Shown one piece after another: positions 42,014 to 51,486 of a stretch of DNA of 64,000 nucleotides. Position 1 is the first letter of the stretch. The number at the start of each line of letters is the position of its first letter. The notes below the pieces were generated by a model, which worked only from the letters and a program-made list of their open reading frames with translations, did no database searches and was not told the DNA's origin. The stretch is from Romboutsia ilealis (GTDB lineage Bacteria > Bacillota > Clostridia > Peptostreptococcales > Peptostreptococcaceae). Location of the stretch: NCBI RefSeq assembly GCF_900015215.1, contig NZ_LN555523.1, positions 440,415-504,414 of the forward strand, written 5' to 3'. The position numbers and the translations under genes are program-made.

Positions 42014-43304
42014 TACGTCTTCTATTTTTAGAGTACGTACTATTCTTTTTTTCCTTTTTCTTTCTATTAACTTTACGTATAATAAATACTATAAAAACTA
42101 ATATAATAATAAGTAAAATTATTTTTAATACATTATATAAAAGTTTATTTTCTTTAAAAAAAGCAAATATACTAGTGACATCATTTTTAGCAACTAAATC
42201 AATACTCTTTTCTAGTTTCTTATTTTTATAGACTTCTAAAGTACCTACTTTATCACCTTCTTTTATAGGTAGCTTAATATTATCTAATTTAGTTTTTATT
42301 GAATAGTCACCAGCATTGCTATTATTAGATAATGCAACACTATAATTAGTTTCTGGTTGATAAATTAATTTTTTTTCTTTACTTAAAAATACTTTTTTAT
42401 TTTTAATAAAGTCATCTTTGTCAACAATCTCCTTAACATAGAAATTGTCAAAACCATAGTCTAGTAATGTTCTAGAATCAAGATATAAATCATCAACAGT
42501 AGACTTAAAAACGGCAGAAATAACTCTTATATTATTTTTAACACCAGTAGATAAAAGACATTTTCCTGCTGCATCAGTATACCCTGTTTTTATACCATCA
42601 ACAACATCATACTTAATATCTATTTCTTGACCTTTATAGTTCATTTTAGATCTTGACGTTAGAAACTGATTAGTATTTTCAAAGTATCTTTCGTAAGGAT
42701 AAGCTTCTGTAGCGGGATATTTAACAGATTTAGTGTTAACTATATCTCTAAATATTTTGTTATCCATAGCCTTTCTAGCCATAAGAGCCATATCGTAAGC
42801 TGTAGTATAATGATTTTCATCTGGTAATCCATGAGGGTTGTTAAAATGAGTATTTTCAGCTCCTATAGATTTAGCTTCATCATTCATCATATTTACAAAG
42901 TTCTCTACAGATCCACCTACATATTTAGCTAAAACCATAGCTACATCATTAGATGAATGTATCAGTAATGCATCTAATAATTCTTTTACTGTAAATGCTT
43001 CACCTTCTTTTAGGTACATGCTTGACCCATCAACAATAGGTAAATCTTTTATCTCAACTACTTGATTTAAATCGTTAACATGTTTTAAAACCACATAAGC
43101 TGTCCATGCTTTAGTAGTTGAAGCTGGATAGAGCTTGCTATGCCCATTTTTATTATACAAAACTTGCCCTGTTTCGTAGTCCATTAATACTGCATATTCA
43201 GCAGTTAAGTTTGGTTCACTATCCGCAAATGATAAATTATTTGTATTAAAAACGGGCAAGAAGGTTATAAGAAGTGTAAGTAGAAATGAAAAAATTTTTT
43301 TCAT
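42003..43304 (-). CDS. dacF: D-alanyl-D-alanine carboxypeptidase (DacF-type, penicillin-binding)
   Basis: A 433-residue low-molecular-weight PBP that removes the terminal D-Ala from stem peptides outside the cell. A signal peptide (about residues 1-27) is followed by the peptidase S11 domain with SxxK at Ser62-Lys65 (PASTTKAW), SxN in HSSNDVA and KTG in DGIKTGYTDAAG. A PBP5-type C-terminal domain and a membrane helix at about 395-415 ending in a basic tail (NRKKKEKKNS) anchor it. GGAGGT precedes the ATG. It may act in vegetative wall trimming or cortex synthesis; sequence does not decide. Confidence 0.94.
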   Translation of the reverse strand: MKKIFSFLLTLLITFLPVFNTNNLSFADSEPNLTAEYAVLMDYETGQVLYNKNGHSKLYPASTTKAWTAYVVLKHVNDLNQVVEIKDLPIVDGSSMYLKEGEAFTVKELLDALLIHSSNDVAMVLAKYVGGSVENFVNMMNDEAKSIGAENTHFNNPHGLPDENHYTTAYDMALMARKAMDNKIFRDIVNTKSVKYPATEAYPYERYFENTNQFLTSRSKMNYKGQEIDIKYDVVDGIKTGYTDAAGKCLLSTGVKNNIRVISAVFKSTVDDLYLDSRTLLDYGFDNFYVKEIVDKDDFIKNKKVFLSKEKKLIYQPETNYSVALSNNSNAGDYSIKTKLDNIKLPIKEGDKVGTLEVYKNKKLEKSIDLVAKNDVTSIFAFFKENKLLYNVLKIILLIIILVFIVFIIRKVNRKKKEKKNSTYSKNRRRRKY

Positions 43305-43383
43305 GAAATAACCTCCAAAATAAAATATTATATTTTAGTATAACATATTTTGGTCAATAATCAAAATATAGAGAGGTGATAAA

Positions 43384-44040
43384 ATGAAAAAATGTAAAAT
43401 AATAATATTTATAATGATATTACTATTTAGTATATATAAAATAATAGATAACAAAAATTTAGATATAAAAGATAATGTTTATATAGTTAGTCAAAGTGAA
43501 GTTCGCGAAGAAGAATCTATATCTAATAATATATCTGATGAAAAAGATAACCAAGGAAAAGAACAGATAAAAATAGAAAACACAAACAAAAAAACTATAA
43601 CTGTATTTATTAGCGGGGAGGTAAAAAATCCTGGAGTTGTTGCTATAGATGCTGAAAAGAGATTATCAGATGCAGTTAATGAATTAGGTGGAACCACAGA
43701 AAATGCAGATTTGAATAAAGTGAATTTAGCAATGAAACTTAAAGATGAATCTCATTATATAATACCTAAAATAGGTGATAATTCAGAAAGTCATAACAAA
43801 GAAACATTTGAAAATAATATAGAAAATGATTTAAATAATAAAAATAATTTAATAAATATAAATGCGGCAAGTATACAAGAGTTAGATGCACTTCCTGGAG
43901 TTGGAGAGGCTACTGCTAATAAAATAGTAAACTATAGAGAAGAGAAAGGAAAGTTTAATTCAATAGAAGAAATAAAAAATGTAAATGGTATAGGCGATAA
44001 AAAGTATGAAGAATTGAAAACTCTAATAAGTATAGAGTAA
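43384..44040 (+). CDS. comEA: ComEA-like DNA-binding membrane protein (SLBB and HhH)
   Basis: A 218-residue single-pass protein. A hydrophobic N-terminal helix (about residues 5-20) exposes the rest outside. An SLBB-type domain at about 68-130 (ITVFISGEVKNPGVVAID) is followed by an Asn-rich linker and two helix-hairpin-helix units at about 155-216 (ININAASIQELDALPGVGEA, NVNGIGDKKYEELKTL). This is the ComEA layout, in which the protein binds double-stranded DNA at the surface for uptake. A ComEC-like channel lies at 54.7 kb. GAGAGGTGATAAA precedes the ATG. Competence in the host is not implied by these genes alone. Confidence 0.9.
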   Translation: MKKCKIIIFIMILLFSIYKIIDNKNLDIKDNVYIVSQSEVREEESISNNISDEKDNQGKEQIKIENTNKKTITVFISGEVKNPGVVAIDAEKRLSDAVNELGGTTENADLNKVNLAMKLKDESHYIIPKIGDNSESHNKETFENNIENDLNNKNNLININAASIQELDALPGVGEATANKIVNYREEKGKFNSIEEIKNVNGIGDKKYEELKTLISIE

Positions 44041-44129
44041 TAGAGCATAATTATGATAAATATTGCTAATAAAGTATAAAAAATATGTTATTATAAGTAA
44101 TATATAAATTAGGTAGAGGAGAGATAATA

Positions 44130-45170
44130 GTGGAAAATTTAAAAAGACTAACAGAAATGACGACATCAGGTGGTTGAGCGGCCAAAATTGGGCCAGAGGT
44201 TCTGGCTTCAGTATTATCACAACTTCCTAAAAATAAAAATAACAATAATTTGCTAGTAGGTTTAGATACTGCAGATGATGCAGCGGTTTATAAACTAAAT
44301 GATGAAACAGCATTAATTCAAACTTTAGACTTTTTTACTCCAATGATAGATGACCCTTATATATTTGGACAGATAGCAGCTGCTAATTCATTGTCAGATG
44401 TATATGCTATGGGAGGAAAGCCTATAGTTGCAATGAATATAGTGTGCTTTCCATCATGTCATGATATGAATATATTAGCAGAAATTTTAAAAGGCGGATT
44501 TGATAAAGTCAAAGAAAGTGGCGCTCTTTTAGTAGGTGGTCACACTGTAGATGATAAAGAGCCTAAATACGGTCTTTCGGTATCAGGAATTGTTCATCCT
44601 GAAAAGGTATTATCAAATGCAACATCTAGAGTTGGTGATAAATTAATTTTAACGAAACCTATAGGTGTAGGTATATTAAACACAGCGATGAAAGAAAATC
44701 TTGTTTCAAAAGAAATTTCTGATAAAGTTATAGAAGTTATGGTACACTTAAATAAATATGCAGCTAAGAGTTTTGACTATATAAAAGTGAATTCTGTAAC
44801 GGATATAACAGGATTTGGTTTACTTGGTCATGCTTTAGAAATGGCTAAAGCATCAAATGTTAGTATTGAAATAAACTCAAAAGATGTGCCTATACTAGAT
44901 GGAGCTATTGATATGGCGAATATGGGAATTATTCCAGTGGGAATGTATAGAAATAAAGAATATGTTTCGAAAGATGTAAATATCATAGATGTAGATACAG
45001 CAATAGAAGATATTTTATATGACCCTCAAACATCAGGTGGGCTTTTAATATCAGTAGAAGAAGAATTAGCAGATAAGTTAATTGAAGATATGAAATTAAA
45101 TGGATCTATAGAAGCCAAAATAATAGGAAGTGTAAAAAAGAAAGAAGATAAATATATTACGGTTATATAA
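44130..45170 (+). CDS. selD: Selenophosphate synthase SelD, itself a selenoprotein (UGA at codon 16)
   Basis: SelD makes selenophosphate from selenide and ATP for Sec-tRNA. The frame begins at GTG 44130 after GGTAGAGGAGAG and reads [25 protein letters not shown], with in-frame TGA at 44175-44177 where other SelD proteins have catalytic Cys or Sec. A hairpin at 44192-44206 follows at SECIS distance. The rest, 346 residues in all, is typical: [35 protein letters not shown]-like [22 protein letters not shown] and DPQTSGGLL. Conventional gene calling would start near 44250 and miss the active site. selA and selB follow. Confidence 0.95.
44178..44208 (+). promoter_or_regulatory. Bacterial SECIS element in selD
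   Basis: Starting 14 bases after the Sec UGA, GCCAGA (44192-44197) pairs perfectly with TCTGGC (44201-44206) around a GGT loop, with G-T pairs extending the stem. A short G-containing apical loop at this distance fits SelB recognition of bacterial SECIS hairpins. Confidence 0.8.
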
Positions 45171-45186
45171 TAACCGTATTTTTATA
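45159..45186 (+). terminator. Terminator at the selD end
   Basis: ACGGTTAT pairs with ATAACCGT around ATA, overlapping the selD stop codon, followed by ATTTTTAT. Confidence 0.75.
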
Positions 45187-45215
45187 TGTAAAGGCAATAT
45201 ATTTTATAAATAGCA

Positions 45216-45261
45216 AATAAGTTAAACTAAATTTTATATTTTAAATTTAGTTTAACTTATT
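45216..45261. promoter_or_regulatory. Perfect 19-bp hairpin between selD and selA
   Basis: AATAAGTTAAACTAAATTT and its exact complement enclose an 8-base loop. It ends only about 60 bases before the chosen selA start. With no G/C clamp and no clean T-run it could be a weak terminator, a cruciform or an mRNA stability element between the two sel genes. Confidence 0.5.
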
Positions 45262-45320
45262 AATATTAGGTAAATTATAAAATACGGATGATAAATACAA
45301 ATATAGAAAGAGTGATCATA

Positions 45321-46721
45321 TTGGATAAAAGGCAATTATTTTCTAAACTACCTTCAGTAGATGAGATTTTAGGAAATAGTAAAATAGTAAATATTATTTC
45401 TGAATACCCGAGAGATTTAGTAATAGAAGGTATTAGAGAAGCTATAGATATTAATAGAAAAAGTATAGTGAACTTAAAAGAAAATATAAATGCTTTTGAT
45501 GTTTCTATTGATAATATAGTAAATGATGTAATAAATAGAGTTCGGATAAAATATGAATTATCGTTAAAAAAAGTTATAAATGCTACTGGTGTAGTTATAC
45601 ATACCAATTTAGGTAGATCTTTACTTAGTCAAAGCATAAAAAATGAAGTGCTAAATACAGCATTTAGATATTCTAACTTAGAATATGATATAGATAAGGG
45701 AAAGAGAGGCTCTAGATACTCTCATTTAACAGAAACTATAAAAAGAATTACAAATGCAGAAGATGTTTTAGTAGTTAATAATAATGCAGCAGCAGTTCTT
45801 CTTGTTTTGAGTACTTTAGCTAAAGATAAAGAAGCAATAGTTTCAAGAGGAGAACTTGTTGAAGTTGGAGGTTCTTTTAGAATACCAAGTATAATGGAAC
45901 TTAGTGGAGCTAAACTAGTAGAAGTAGGTGCTACGAATAAAACTCATCTAAATGATTATGAGGAAGCTATAAATGAAGAAACGGCTATTTTAATGAAGGT
46001 TCACACTAGCAACTATAAAATATTAGGATTTACAGAAAGTGTTGAAATAAAGGAATTAAAAAAGCTAGGTGAAAAATACAATTTACCTGTTATAGAAGAT
46101 TTAGGTAGCGGGACATTTATAGATTTATCTAAATACGGATTATCTTATGAACCAACAGTATTAGACTCTTTAAAAAATGGAGCAGATATAGTTACATTTA
46201 GTGGAGATAAAATGCTTGGAGGACCTCAGGCTGGTATAATAGTTGGAAAAAAAGAGTACATCGATAAAATGAAAAAAAATCAGCTTACAAGGGCCTTAAG
46301 AGTAGATAAGCTTACTATTTGTGCACTTGAGGCAACATTTAGAATGTATTTAGATGAAGAAAAAGCAATAAATGAAATACCAACTCTTAAAATGTTAACT
46401 TATAAGATATCGGAGTTAGATCAAAAAGCTAAGAGTTTATATGACAAAATTATTGATAAAAATATAGATGCTAATGTCTTTATAGAAGATGGATTATCCC
46501 AAGTAGGTGGAGGATCTATGCCATTAGAAACAATACAAACAAAAGTAATAGCTATAGCTCCTAAAAATATGAGTGTGTCATCTTTAGAGGAGAAATTGAG
46601 ATTAAGTGATTCACATATAATAGCAAGAATATATGATAATAAATATATATTAGATGTAAGAACTATATTTGAAGAAGAATTTGAAATCATAGCTAATGAA
46701 TTAAAAAAGGCTTTAAATTAA
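45321..46721 (+). CDS. selA: L-seryl-tRNA(Sec) selenium transferase
   Basis: SelA is the PLP enzyme that converts Ser-tRNA(Sec) to Sec-tRNA(Sec) using selenophosphate from SelD. The 466-residue sequence has [15 protein letters not shown] near the N-terminus and [12 protein letters not shown]. The PLP-binding Lys is in [13 protein letters not shown], and [17 protein letters not shown]-like RALRVDKLT follows. I choose TTG 45321 because AGAGTGATC, complementary to the 16S rRNA tail, lies 5 bases upstream and the next residues ([16 protein letters not shown]) match the family start. ATG 45288 has no ribosome site. Confidence 0.95.
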   Translation: MDKRQLFSKLPSVDEILGNSKIVNIISEYPRDLVIEGIREAIDINRKSIVNLKENINAFDVSIDNIVNDVINRVRIKYELSLKKVINATGVVIHTNLGRSLLSQSIKNEVLNTAFRYSNLEYDIDKGKRGSRYSHLTETIKRITNAEDVLVVNNNAAAVLLVLSTLAKDKEAIVSRGELVEVGGSFRIPSIMELSGAKLVEVGATNKTHLNDYEEAINEETAILMKVHTSNYKILGFTESVEIKELKKLGEKYNLPVIEDLGSGTFIDLSKYGLSYEPTVLDSLKNGADIVTFSGDKMLGGPQAGIIVGKKEYIDKMKKNQLTRALRVDKLTICALEATFRMYLDEEKAINEIPTLKMLTYKISELDQKAKSLYDKIIDKNIDANVFIEDGLSQVGGGSMPLETIQTKVIAIAPKNMSVSSLEEKLRLSDSHIIARIYDNKYILDVRTIFEEEFEIIANELKKALN

Positions 46722-46743
46722 TAACCTTACTAGGGGGCAGTAT

Positions 46744-48630
46744 ATGAAAAATGTAATAATAGGAACAGCGGGTCATATAGACCATGGAAAGACAACTTTA
46801 ATAAAGGCACTTACTGGAAGAGAGACAGATACCCTAGAAGAAGAAAAAAGAAGGGGCATATCTATAAATCTTGGATTTACATATTTTGATTTACCAAGCA
46901 ATAAAAGAGCAGGTATAGTTGATGTACCAGGTCATGAAAAATTTATAAAAAATATGTTAGCAGGAGCAGCTGGAATAGATATTGTACTATTTGTAGTAGC
47001 TAGCGATGAAGGTGTTATGCCACAGACTATTGAACACTTGGATATATTATCTTTTTTAAATATAAAAAAAGGAATTATAGTACTTACAAAATGTGATGTA
47101 GTTGATAATGAGTTTATAGAGCTTGTTAAGGAAGATATCAGAGAAAAAACTAAAGGTACTTTCTTAGAAAATTCAGAAATTGTAGAAGTAGATTCTATAT
47201 CAAAAAATGGAGTAAGTGAGCTTATAAAAAAAATAGATGATATAAGCAATGAAATAGATGATAAAAATGAAAATTCACCAGCTAGGCTTAATATAGATAG
47301 AGTATTTTCTATAAAAGGATTTGGTACAGTTGTTACAGGAACATTACTAGAAGGAAAAATAAGTATAGATGATGATTTAATTATTTATCCTAATAAATTA
47401 AAAACAAAGATAAGAAGTATACAAGTTCATGGACAAGATGTTAAAACTGCATATGCAGGTCAAAGGACAGCTATAAATATAGCTAATATAAAAGTTGAAG
47501 AATTAAAAAGAGGAGATGTTTTAGCATCACCAAACTCTTTAGAAGAATCTATGATGCTAGATGTTAAACTATCTTTAGTTAAACACACTAATAAAAATTT
47601 AAAACATTGGGATAGATTGAGGCTTTATCATGGGGCTAGAGAAATATTGTGCAGGGTTGTACCATTAGATAAAGATATTACTAAGTCGGGAGAAAGCTGT
47701 TATGCTCAACTTAGATTAGAAGAAAGTATAGTAGCTAAAAAATTAGACAGTTTCGTACTTAGAAATTATTCACCGCTTGAAACCATAGGTGGTGGGGTTA
47801 TTATAGATACGAAGCCTAAGAAACATAAAAAGTTTGATGAAAATGTTATAAGCTCTCTTAAAATGAAAGAAAAGGGAGAACTTGAAGTTATATTAGAAGA
47901 GTATCTTAAAAATAATTTAAAATCATATAAAACACTAAAGGATATAATGAGTTATACTGGAGAAAATGAAGAGCTTATTATAAATGCAATAAATAAGTTA
48001 ATAAAAGAAAATAAAGTTGCAAACATCAATAATATATATATACATATAAATCAATATGAAAATTTAAAAAAATTAATAGTAGAACTTTTAACTATATATC
48101 ATAAAAAGCATAGGCTTAGGAATGGTGTATTGAAGGAAGAAGTAAGGTCTAAGATTGAAAGTAAATTTAATACAAAAGAAATGGACATACTACTTAATAA
48201 ATTACAAAATGAAAAAATTATAAAGATAGATGAAAATTTAATATCAATTTATGATTTTGAAGTAACATTAAATGATAAGCAAAAAGAAATAAAAGATAAC
48301 ATACAGAAAAAATTAAAATTGCCTGAAACATTAACTGTATTAAACATAAAGGATATATGTGAAAATAAATACTATGAAGAAGTTTTAGAGTATATGATAG
48401 GAAAAGATGTAGAAAAATTAGATGATACATATATAATGGATAAAGAAATTTATGAAGAAATAAAGATAAACTTAATAAAGTATTTAGAAGAATTTGGAGA
48501 GATAACACTAGGTCAATATAGAGATATGTTAAATTCAAGTAGAAAGAATTGCATGATTATATTAGAAAATTTTGATAGAAATAAAATAACCAAAAGAGAT
48601 GATAATAAAAGAACTTTATACAATAAATAA
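46744..48630 (+). CDS. selB: Selenocysteine-specific elongation factor SelB
   Basis: SelB is a GTPase that delivers Sec-tRNA to ribosomes stalled at UGA next to a SECIS hairpin. The 628-residue length is normal. The G domain has GTAGHIDHGKTTL, DVPGHEKFIKNMLAGAAGID and LTKCD. EF-Tu-like domains 2 and 3 follow (VFSIKGFGTVVTGTL). The C-terminal 270 residues contain the winged-helix repeats that bind SECIS RNA. AGGGGGCAGTAT precedes the ATG, 22 bases after selA. With tRNA-Sec at 50.5 kb the decoding set is complete. Confidence 0.96.
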   Translation: MKNVIIGTAGHIDHGKTTLIKALTGRETDTLEEEKRRGISINLGFTYFDLPSNKRAGIVDVPGHEKFIKNMLAGAAGIDIVLFVVASDEGVMPQTIEHLDILSFLNIKKGIIVLTKCDVVDNEFIELVKEDIREKTKGTFLENSEIVEVDSISKNGVSELIKKIDDISNEIDDKNENSPARLNIDRVFSIKGFGTVVTGTLLEGKISIDDDLIIYPNKLKTKIRSIQVHGQDVKTAYAGQRTAINIANIKVEELKRGDVLASPNSLEESMMLDVKLSLVKHTNKNLKHWDRLRLYHGAREILCRVVPLDKDITKSGESCYAQLRLEESIVAKKLDSFVLRNYSPLETIGGGVIIDTKPKKHKKFDENVISSLKMKEKGELEVILEEYLKNNLKSYKTLKDIMSYTGENEELIINAINKLIKENKVANINNIYIHINQYENLKKLIVELLTIYHKKHRLRNGVLKEEVRSKIESKFNTKEMDILLNKLQNEKIIKIDENLISIYDFEVTLNDKQKEIKDNIQKKLKLPETLTVLNIKDICENKYYEEVLEYMIGKDVEKLDDTYIMDKEIYEEIKINLIKYLEEFGEITLGQYRDMLNSSRKNCMIILENFDRNKITKRDDNKRTLYNK

Positions 48631-48645
48631 GAGAAAGGTGATATT

Positions 48646-49320
48646 ATGGTCAAGCTAGGTAATGATTGGGATGAGATTTTATCTGATGAATTTAAAAAAA
48701 CATACTACTTAGAATTAAGAGAATTTCTAAAAGAAGAGTATAGGAATAAAACAATATATCCAAATATGAATAATATATTTGAAGCTTTAAAGCATACGTC
48801 TTATAAAGATACAAAAGTATTGATATTAGGGCAAGATCCATATCATGGTGAAAATCAAGCTCATGGATTGGCATTTTCAGTACGACTTAATGTAGCGATA
48901 CCTCCATCACTATTAAATATATATAAAGAATTAAAAAGTGATATAGGATGCTTTATACCTAATAATGGATATCTGATACCTTGGGCTGATCAAGGAGTAC
49001 TACTTCTTAATACTGCATTAACAGTAAGGGCACATGAGGCTAATTCTCATAAGGGAAGAGGATGGGAAATTTTTACTGATAGAATTATAGAATTATTAAG
49101 TGAAAGAAAAGACCCTGTAATATTTGTTTTATGGGGGTCAAATGCGAGGAAGAAAGCAGAACTTATAGATACCAATAGACACTATATTTTAGAAGCTCCT
49201 CATCCAAGTCCATTATCTGCGAGAAGAGGATTTTTTGGGTGTAAACATTTTTCTAAAATAAATGAAATATTAATTGAATTAGGGAAAAAGCCTATTGATT
49301 GGCAAATTAATAATATATAA
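48646..49320 (+). CDS. ung: Uracil-DNA glycosylase, family 1
   Basis: A 224-residue uracil-DNA glycosylase that removes uracil from DNA at the first step of base excision repair. The water-activating motif [18 protein letters not shown], the [17 protein letters not shown] segment and the DNA-intercalating loop [14 protein letters not shown] are all present. AGAAAGGTGATATT precedes the ATG, 15 bases after selB, so it probably shares that transcript although unrelated in function. A long perfect palindrome begins on the base after the stop. Confidence 0.97.
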   Translation: MVKLGNDWDEILSDEFKKTYYLELREFLKEEYRNKTIYPNMNNIFEALKHTSYKDTKVLILGQDPYHGENQAHGLAFSVRLNVAIPPSLLNIYKELKSDIGCFIPNNGYLIPWADQGVLLLNTALTVRAHEANSHKGRGWEIFTDRIIELLSERKDPVIFVLWGSNARKKAELIDTNRHYILEAPHPSPLSARRGFFGCKHFSKINEILIELGKKPIDWQINNI

Positions 49321-49376
49321 ATAAAATAAATATAAAAAAGCATAGCTTAAGCTATGCTTTTTTATATTTATTTTAT
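49321..49376. terminator. Terminator after ung: perfect 56-base palindrome
   Basis: Two 28-base arms pair perfectly with no spacer (core AAGCATAGCTT then AAGCTATGCTT, flanked by A and T runs). It starts immediately after the ung stop codon. A shortened relative of the core (AAGCATAGTTATGCTTTTTT) occurs at 49438-49457. Confidence 0.85.
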
Positions 49377-49452
49377 AATTAAATTCATTAATTTTACACA
49401 CTATAATAAGTTAATGAAAATGGGTTAAACGCTAAACAAGCATAGTTATGCT

Positions 49453-49492
49453 TTTTTGTCAAGTTGACAAAAAGTATCAAAAAAGTTACAAT
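49453..49492 (+). promoter_or_regulatory. Strong sigma-A promoter with overlapping 10-bp inverted repeat
   Basis: TTGACA (49464-49469) and TACAAT (49487-49492) are 17 bases apart, 63 bases before the next ATG. The -35 box is the right half of TTTTTGTCAA-G-TTGACAAAAA (49453-49473), a perfect 10-bp inverted repeat with one central base. A dimeric repressor could use it as an operator. A hairpin AAGCATA/TATGCTT with a T-run directly precedes it. Confidence 0.65.
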
Positions 49493-49554
49493 CCATACAT
49501 GACATAAAATACAACGAATTTATATATATAAATAAATTAGAGAAGGAGAGTATT

Positions 49555-50418
49555 ATGATTATAAAAAATAATAAGATATTAAAAGTCTCGGCCATGGCAG
49601 CCGTATTGTCTATAGGATTATTATCAGGAGGTTACACCTTGGCGAATAAAAAGATAACATTAGTAGTTAAAGGAATGGAAACGGAAATATCAACTTTAAA
49701 ATCTAATGTTGAAGAGGTATTAGCAGAACAAAATATTAAATATGATAAAGATGACATAATCAGTTTACCTTTAGATAAAAAGATTTCAGATGGTGACAAA
49801 ATAGAGGTTATAGAGGTTACAGAAAAGACTATAAAGGAAAATAAAGAAATTCCTTTTGAAGTTAATATTGTAGAAGATAAGAATATATTAAAGGGTGAAA
49901 CTAAAGTTGAAGTAGAAGGTCAGCCAGGAAACAATGAACTATTATATAAGATTACTTATCATAATGGTAAACAAGTGGAAAAGAAATTTATTGAAGAAGT
50001 TGTTTTAACAGAGCCTGTAGATAAGGTTATAAAAAAAGGGACTAAAGTAGAACTTCAAGTTGCGTCATCAAGAGGTGAGAGTATAAGAGCTAACTCTACA
50101 TCTTATAGTAATAACTCATCAAAGGGTAATTCATCAAGTTCTAATTCAAATAGAAAGCATATTTCTGTTGTTGCAACAGCATATACTGGGAATTCTATAA
50201 CATCGACAGGAATAAATCCTAAGTGGGGAACTATAGCTGTAGACCCTAGTGTTATACCTTACGGAACAAAGGTTTATATACCTCAATTTGATAAAATATT
50301 TATAGCAGAAGATTGCGGTAGTGCAATAAAAGGTAATAAAATAGATATATATATGAATGATGAAGAAGCGGTTAAAAACTGGGGAAGAAAAAGAATAGAT
50401 ATTTATATAGTTGGGTAG
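49555..50418 (+). CDS. Secreted G5/3D-domain cell-wall protein (YabE/Rpf-like)
   Basis: A 287-residue exported protein. Signal-like helix at about residues 9-30, then a DUF348 unit (TLVVKGMETEISTLKSNVEE), a G5 domain (about 95-170, with IPFEVNIVEDKNILKGETKV) and a Ser/Asn-rich linker (SYSNNSSKGNSSSSNSNR). At the C-terminus a 3D domain carries the Asp residues in AVDPSVIPYGTKVYI, AEDCGSAIKGNKIDIYM. This layout is found in YabE-type enzymes, where the 3D domain acts as a lytic transglycosylase and G5 binds the wall. GAAGGAGAG precedes the ATG. The promoter overlaps an operator-like palindrome. Confidence 0.9.
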   Translation: MIIKNNKILKVSAMAAVLSIGLLSGGYTLANKKITLVVKGMETEISTLKSNVEEVLAEQNIKYDKDDIISLPLDKKISDGDKIEVIEVTEKTIKENKEIPFEVNIVEDKNILKGETKVEVEGQPGNNELLYKITYHNGKQVEKKFIEEVVLTEPVDKVIKKGTKVELQVASSRGESIRANSTSYSNNSSKGNSSSSNSNRKHISVVATAYTGNSITSTGINPKWGTIAVDPSVIPYGTKVYIPQFDKIFIAEDCGSAIKGNKIDIYMNDEEAVKNWGRKRIDIYIVG

Positions 50419-50423
50419 AGTAA

Positions 50424-50457
50424 TGGGCTTTCTCTAAAAGAGATAAGCCTTTTTAAT
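50424..50457 (+). terminator. Terminator after the G5/3D gene
   Basis: GGGCTTTCTCT and AGAGATAAGCCT form an interrupted stem followed by TTTTTAATTTT. Confidence 0.7.
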
Positions 50458-50520
50458 TTTATAAAATAGTTGAAATTGGAAAATATATATGATATTATAT
50501 ACAAACATAAGATTATATAT

Positions 50521-50617
50521 GGGAGTGGATGGGTGCTGGTGTGTCCTCTAGTCTTCAAAACTAGTATGAGGAGTTAATAGCTTCTTAGGTGGGTTCGATT
50601 CCCACGCATTCCCGCCA
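50521..50617 (+). tRNA. selC: tRNA-Sec (anticodon TCA)
   Basis: A 97-base tRNA with encoded CCA. The anticodon stem CTAGT/ACTAG closes CTTCAAA with TCA at 50555-50557, which reads UGA. A long variable arm (TGAGGAGTTAATAGCTTCTTA) and the T arm GTGGG-TTCGATT-CCCAC are clear. The acceptor strands GGGAGTG and GCATTCCC pair at seven positions including one G-T; the eighth pair expected for tRNA-Sec would be G opposite G. Its presence completes the selenocysteine system. Confidence 0.95.
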
Positions 50618-50620
50618 GTG

Positions 50621-50648
50621 AAAAGAACTCAATTGAGTTCTTTTTTAT
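50621..50648 (+). terminator. Terminator after tRNA-Sec
   Basis: AAAAGAACTCAA and TTGAGTTCTTTT form a perfect 12-bp palindrome followed by further T. Confidence 0.88.
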
Positions 50649-50775
50649 ATATAATAATATAATATTTATATAAGTAAGTATTTAGATAAATTTTGAATTT
50701 TATATACGAAAATATAAAATAGACTTAAATAGGAAAATATAAGTTAAGATAAATATGATTTTAGGAGAGATAATA

Positions 50776-51486
50776 ATGGAAAAAAACTTCACGACAAGAA
50801 CTAGCCTAATAATAGGTGATGAAGGTATAAACAAACTTAAGGACTCTCATGTAATAGTATTTGGAGTTGGAGGAGTAGGTAGCTTTGCAGCAGAAGCTAT
50901 AGCAAGAGCTGGGGTAGGTAACTTAACTATAGTTGACTTTGATGATGTGGATATAACTAATATCAATAGACAATTACCGGCATTACACTCAACTGTTGGC
51001 CAGTATAAAGTTGATGTTATGAAAGATAGAATACTAGATATTAATCCAGATATAAATATAAAAGCGATAAGAGAAGTATACAATAAAGAGACAAGTGAAA
51101 GTATATTATGTGAAAATTACGATTATGTAGTTGATGCTATAGATATGGTAACATCTAAGATACACTTAATAGAGACTTGTAAAAATAAAGGTCTAGATAT
51201 AATAAGTTCTATGGGTATGGGTAATAAATTAGATCCTACTAAAATAGAGGTTACAGATATACATAAAACTACGATATGTCCATTAGCAAGAGTTATGAGA
51301 AAAGAATTAAAAGATAGAAAAATAAAAAAATTAAAAGTAGTTTATTCTACAGAGCAGCCTAAAGAGTTAAAAAAGAAAATATTAAATGGCAAAAAAGTTA
51401 CACCTGGTAGTGTATCTTTCGTTCCTTCTGTTGGAGGGCTTATAATAGCATCTGTTGTCATAAATGATTTATTAAATAAGAAGTAG
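50776..51486 (+). CDS. tcdA: tRNA threonylcarbamoyladenosine dehydratase
   Basis: A 236-residue E1-like enzyme that cyclises t6A at position 37 of ANN-decoding tRNAs to ct6A using ATP. The nucleotide-binding motif VFGVGGVGSFAAEAIARAG, the Arg-containing DVDITNINRQLPAL segment and VVDAIDMVTSK are typical. Start ATG 50776 lies 7 bases after TTAGGAGAG and fits the family start (MEKNFTTRTSLIIG). The stop codon falls inside a palindromic terminator shared with the converging MBL-fold gene. Confidence 0.92.
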   Translation: MEKNFTTRTSLIIGDEGINKLKDSHVIVFGVGGVGSFAAEAIARAGVGNLTIVDFDDVDITNINRQLPALHSTVGQYKVDVMKDRILDINPDINIKAIREVYNKETSESILCENYDYVVDAIDMVTSKIHLIETCKNKGLDIISSMGMGNKLDPTKIEVTDIHKTTICPLARVMRKELKDRKIKKLKVVYSTEQPKELKKKILNGKKVTPGSVSFVPSVGGLIIASVVINDLLNKK

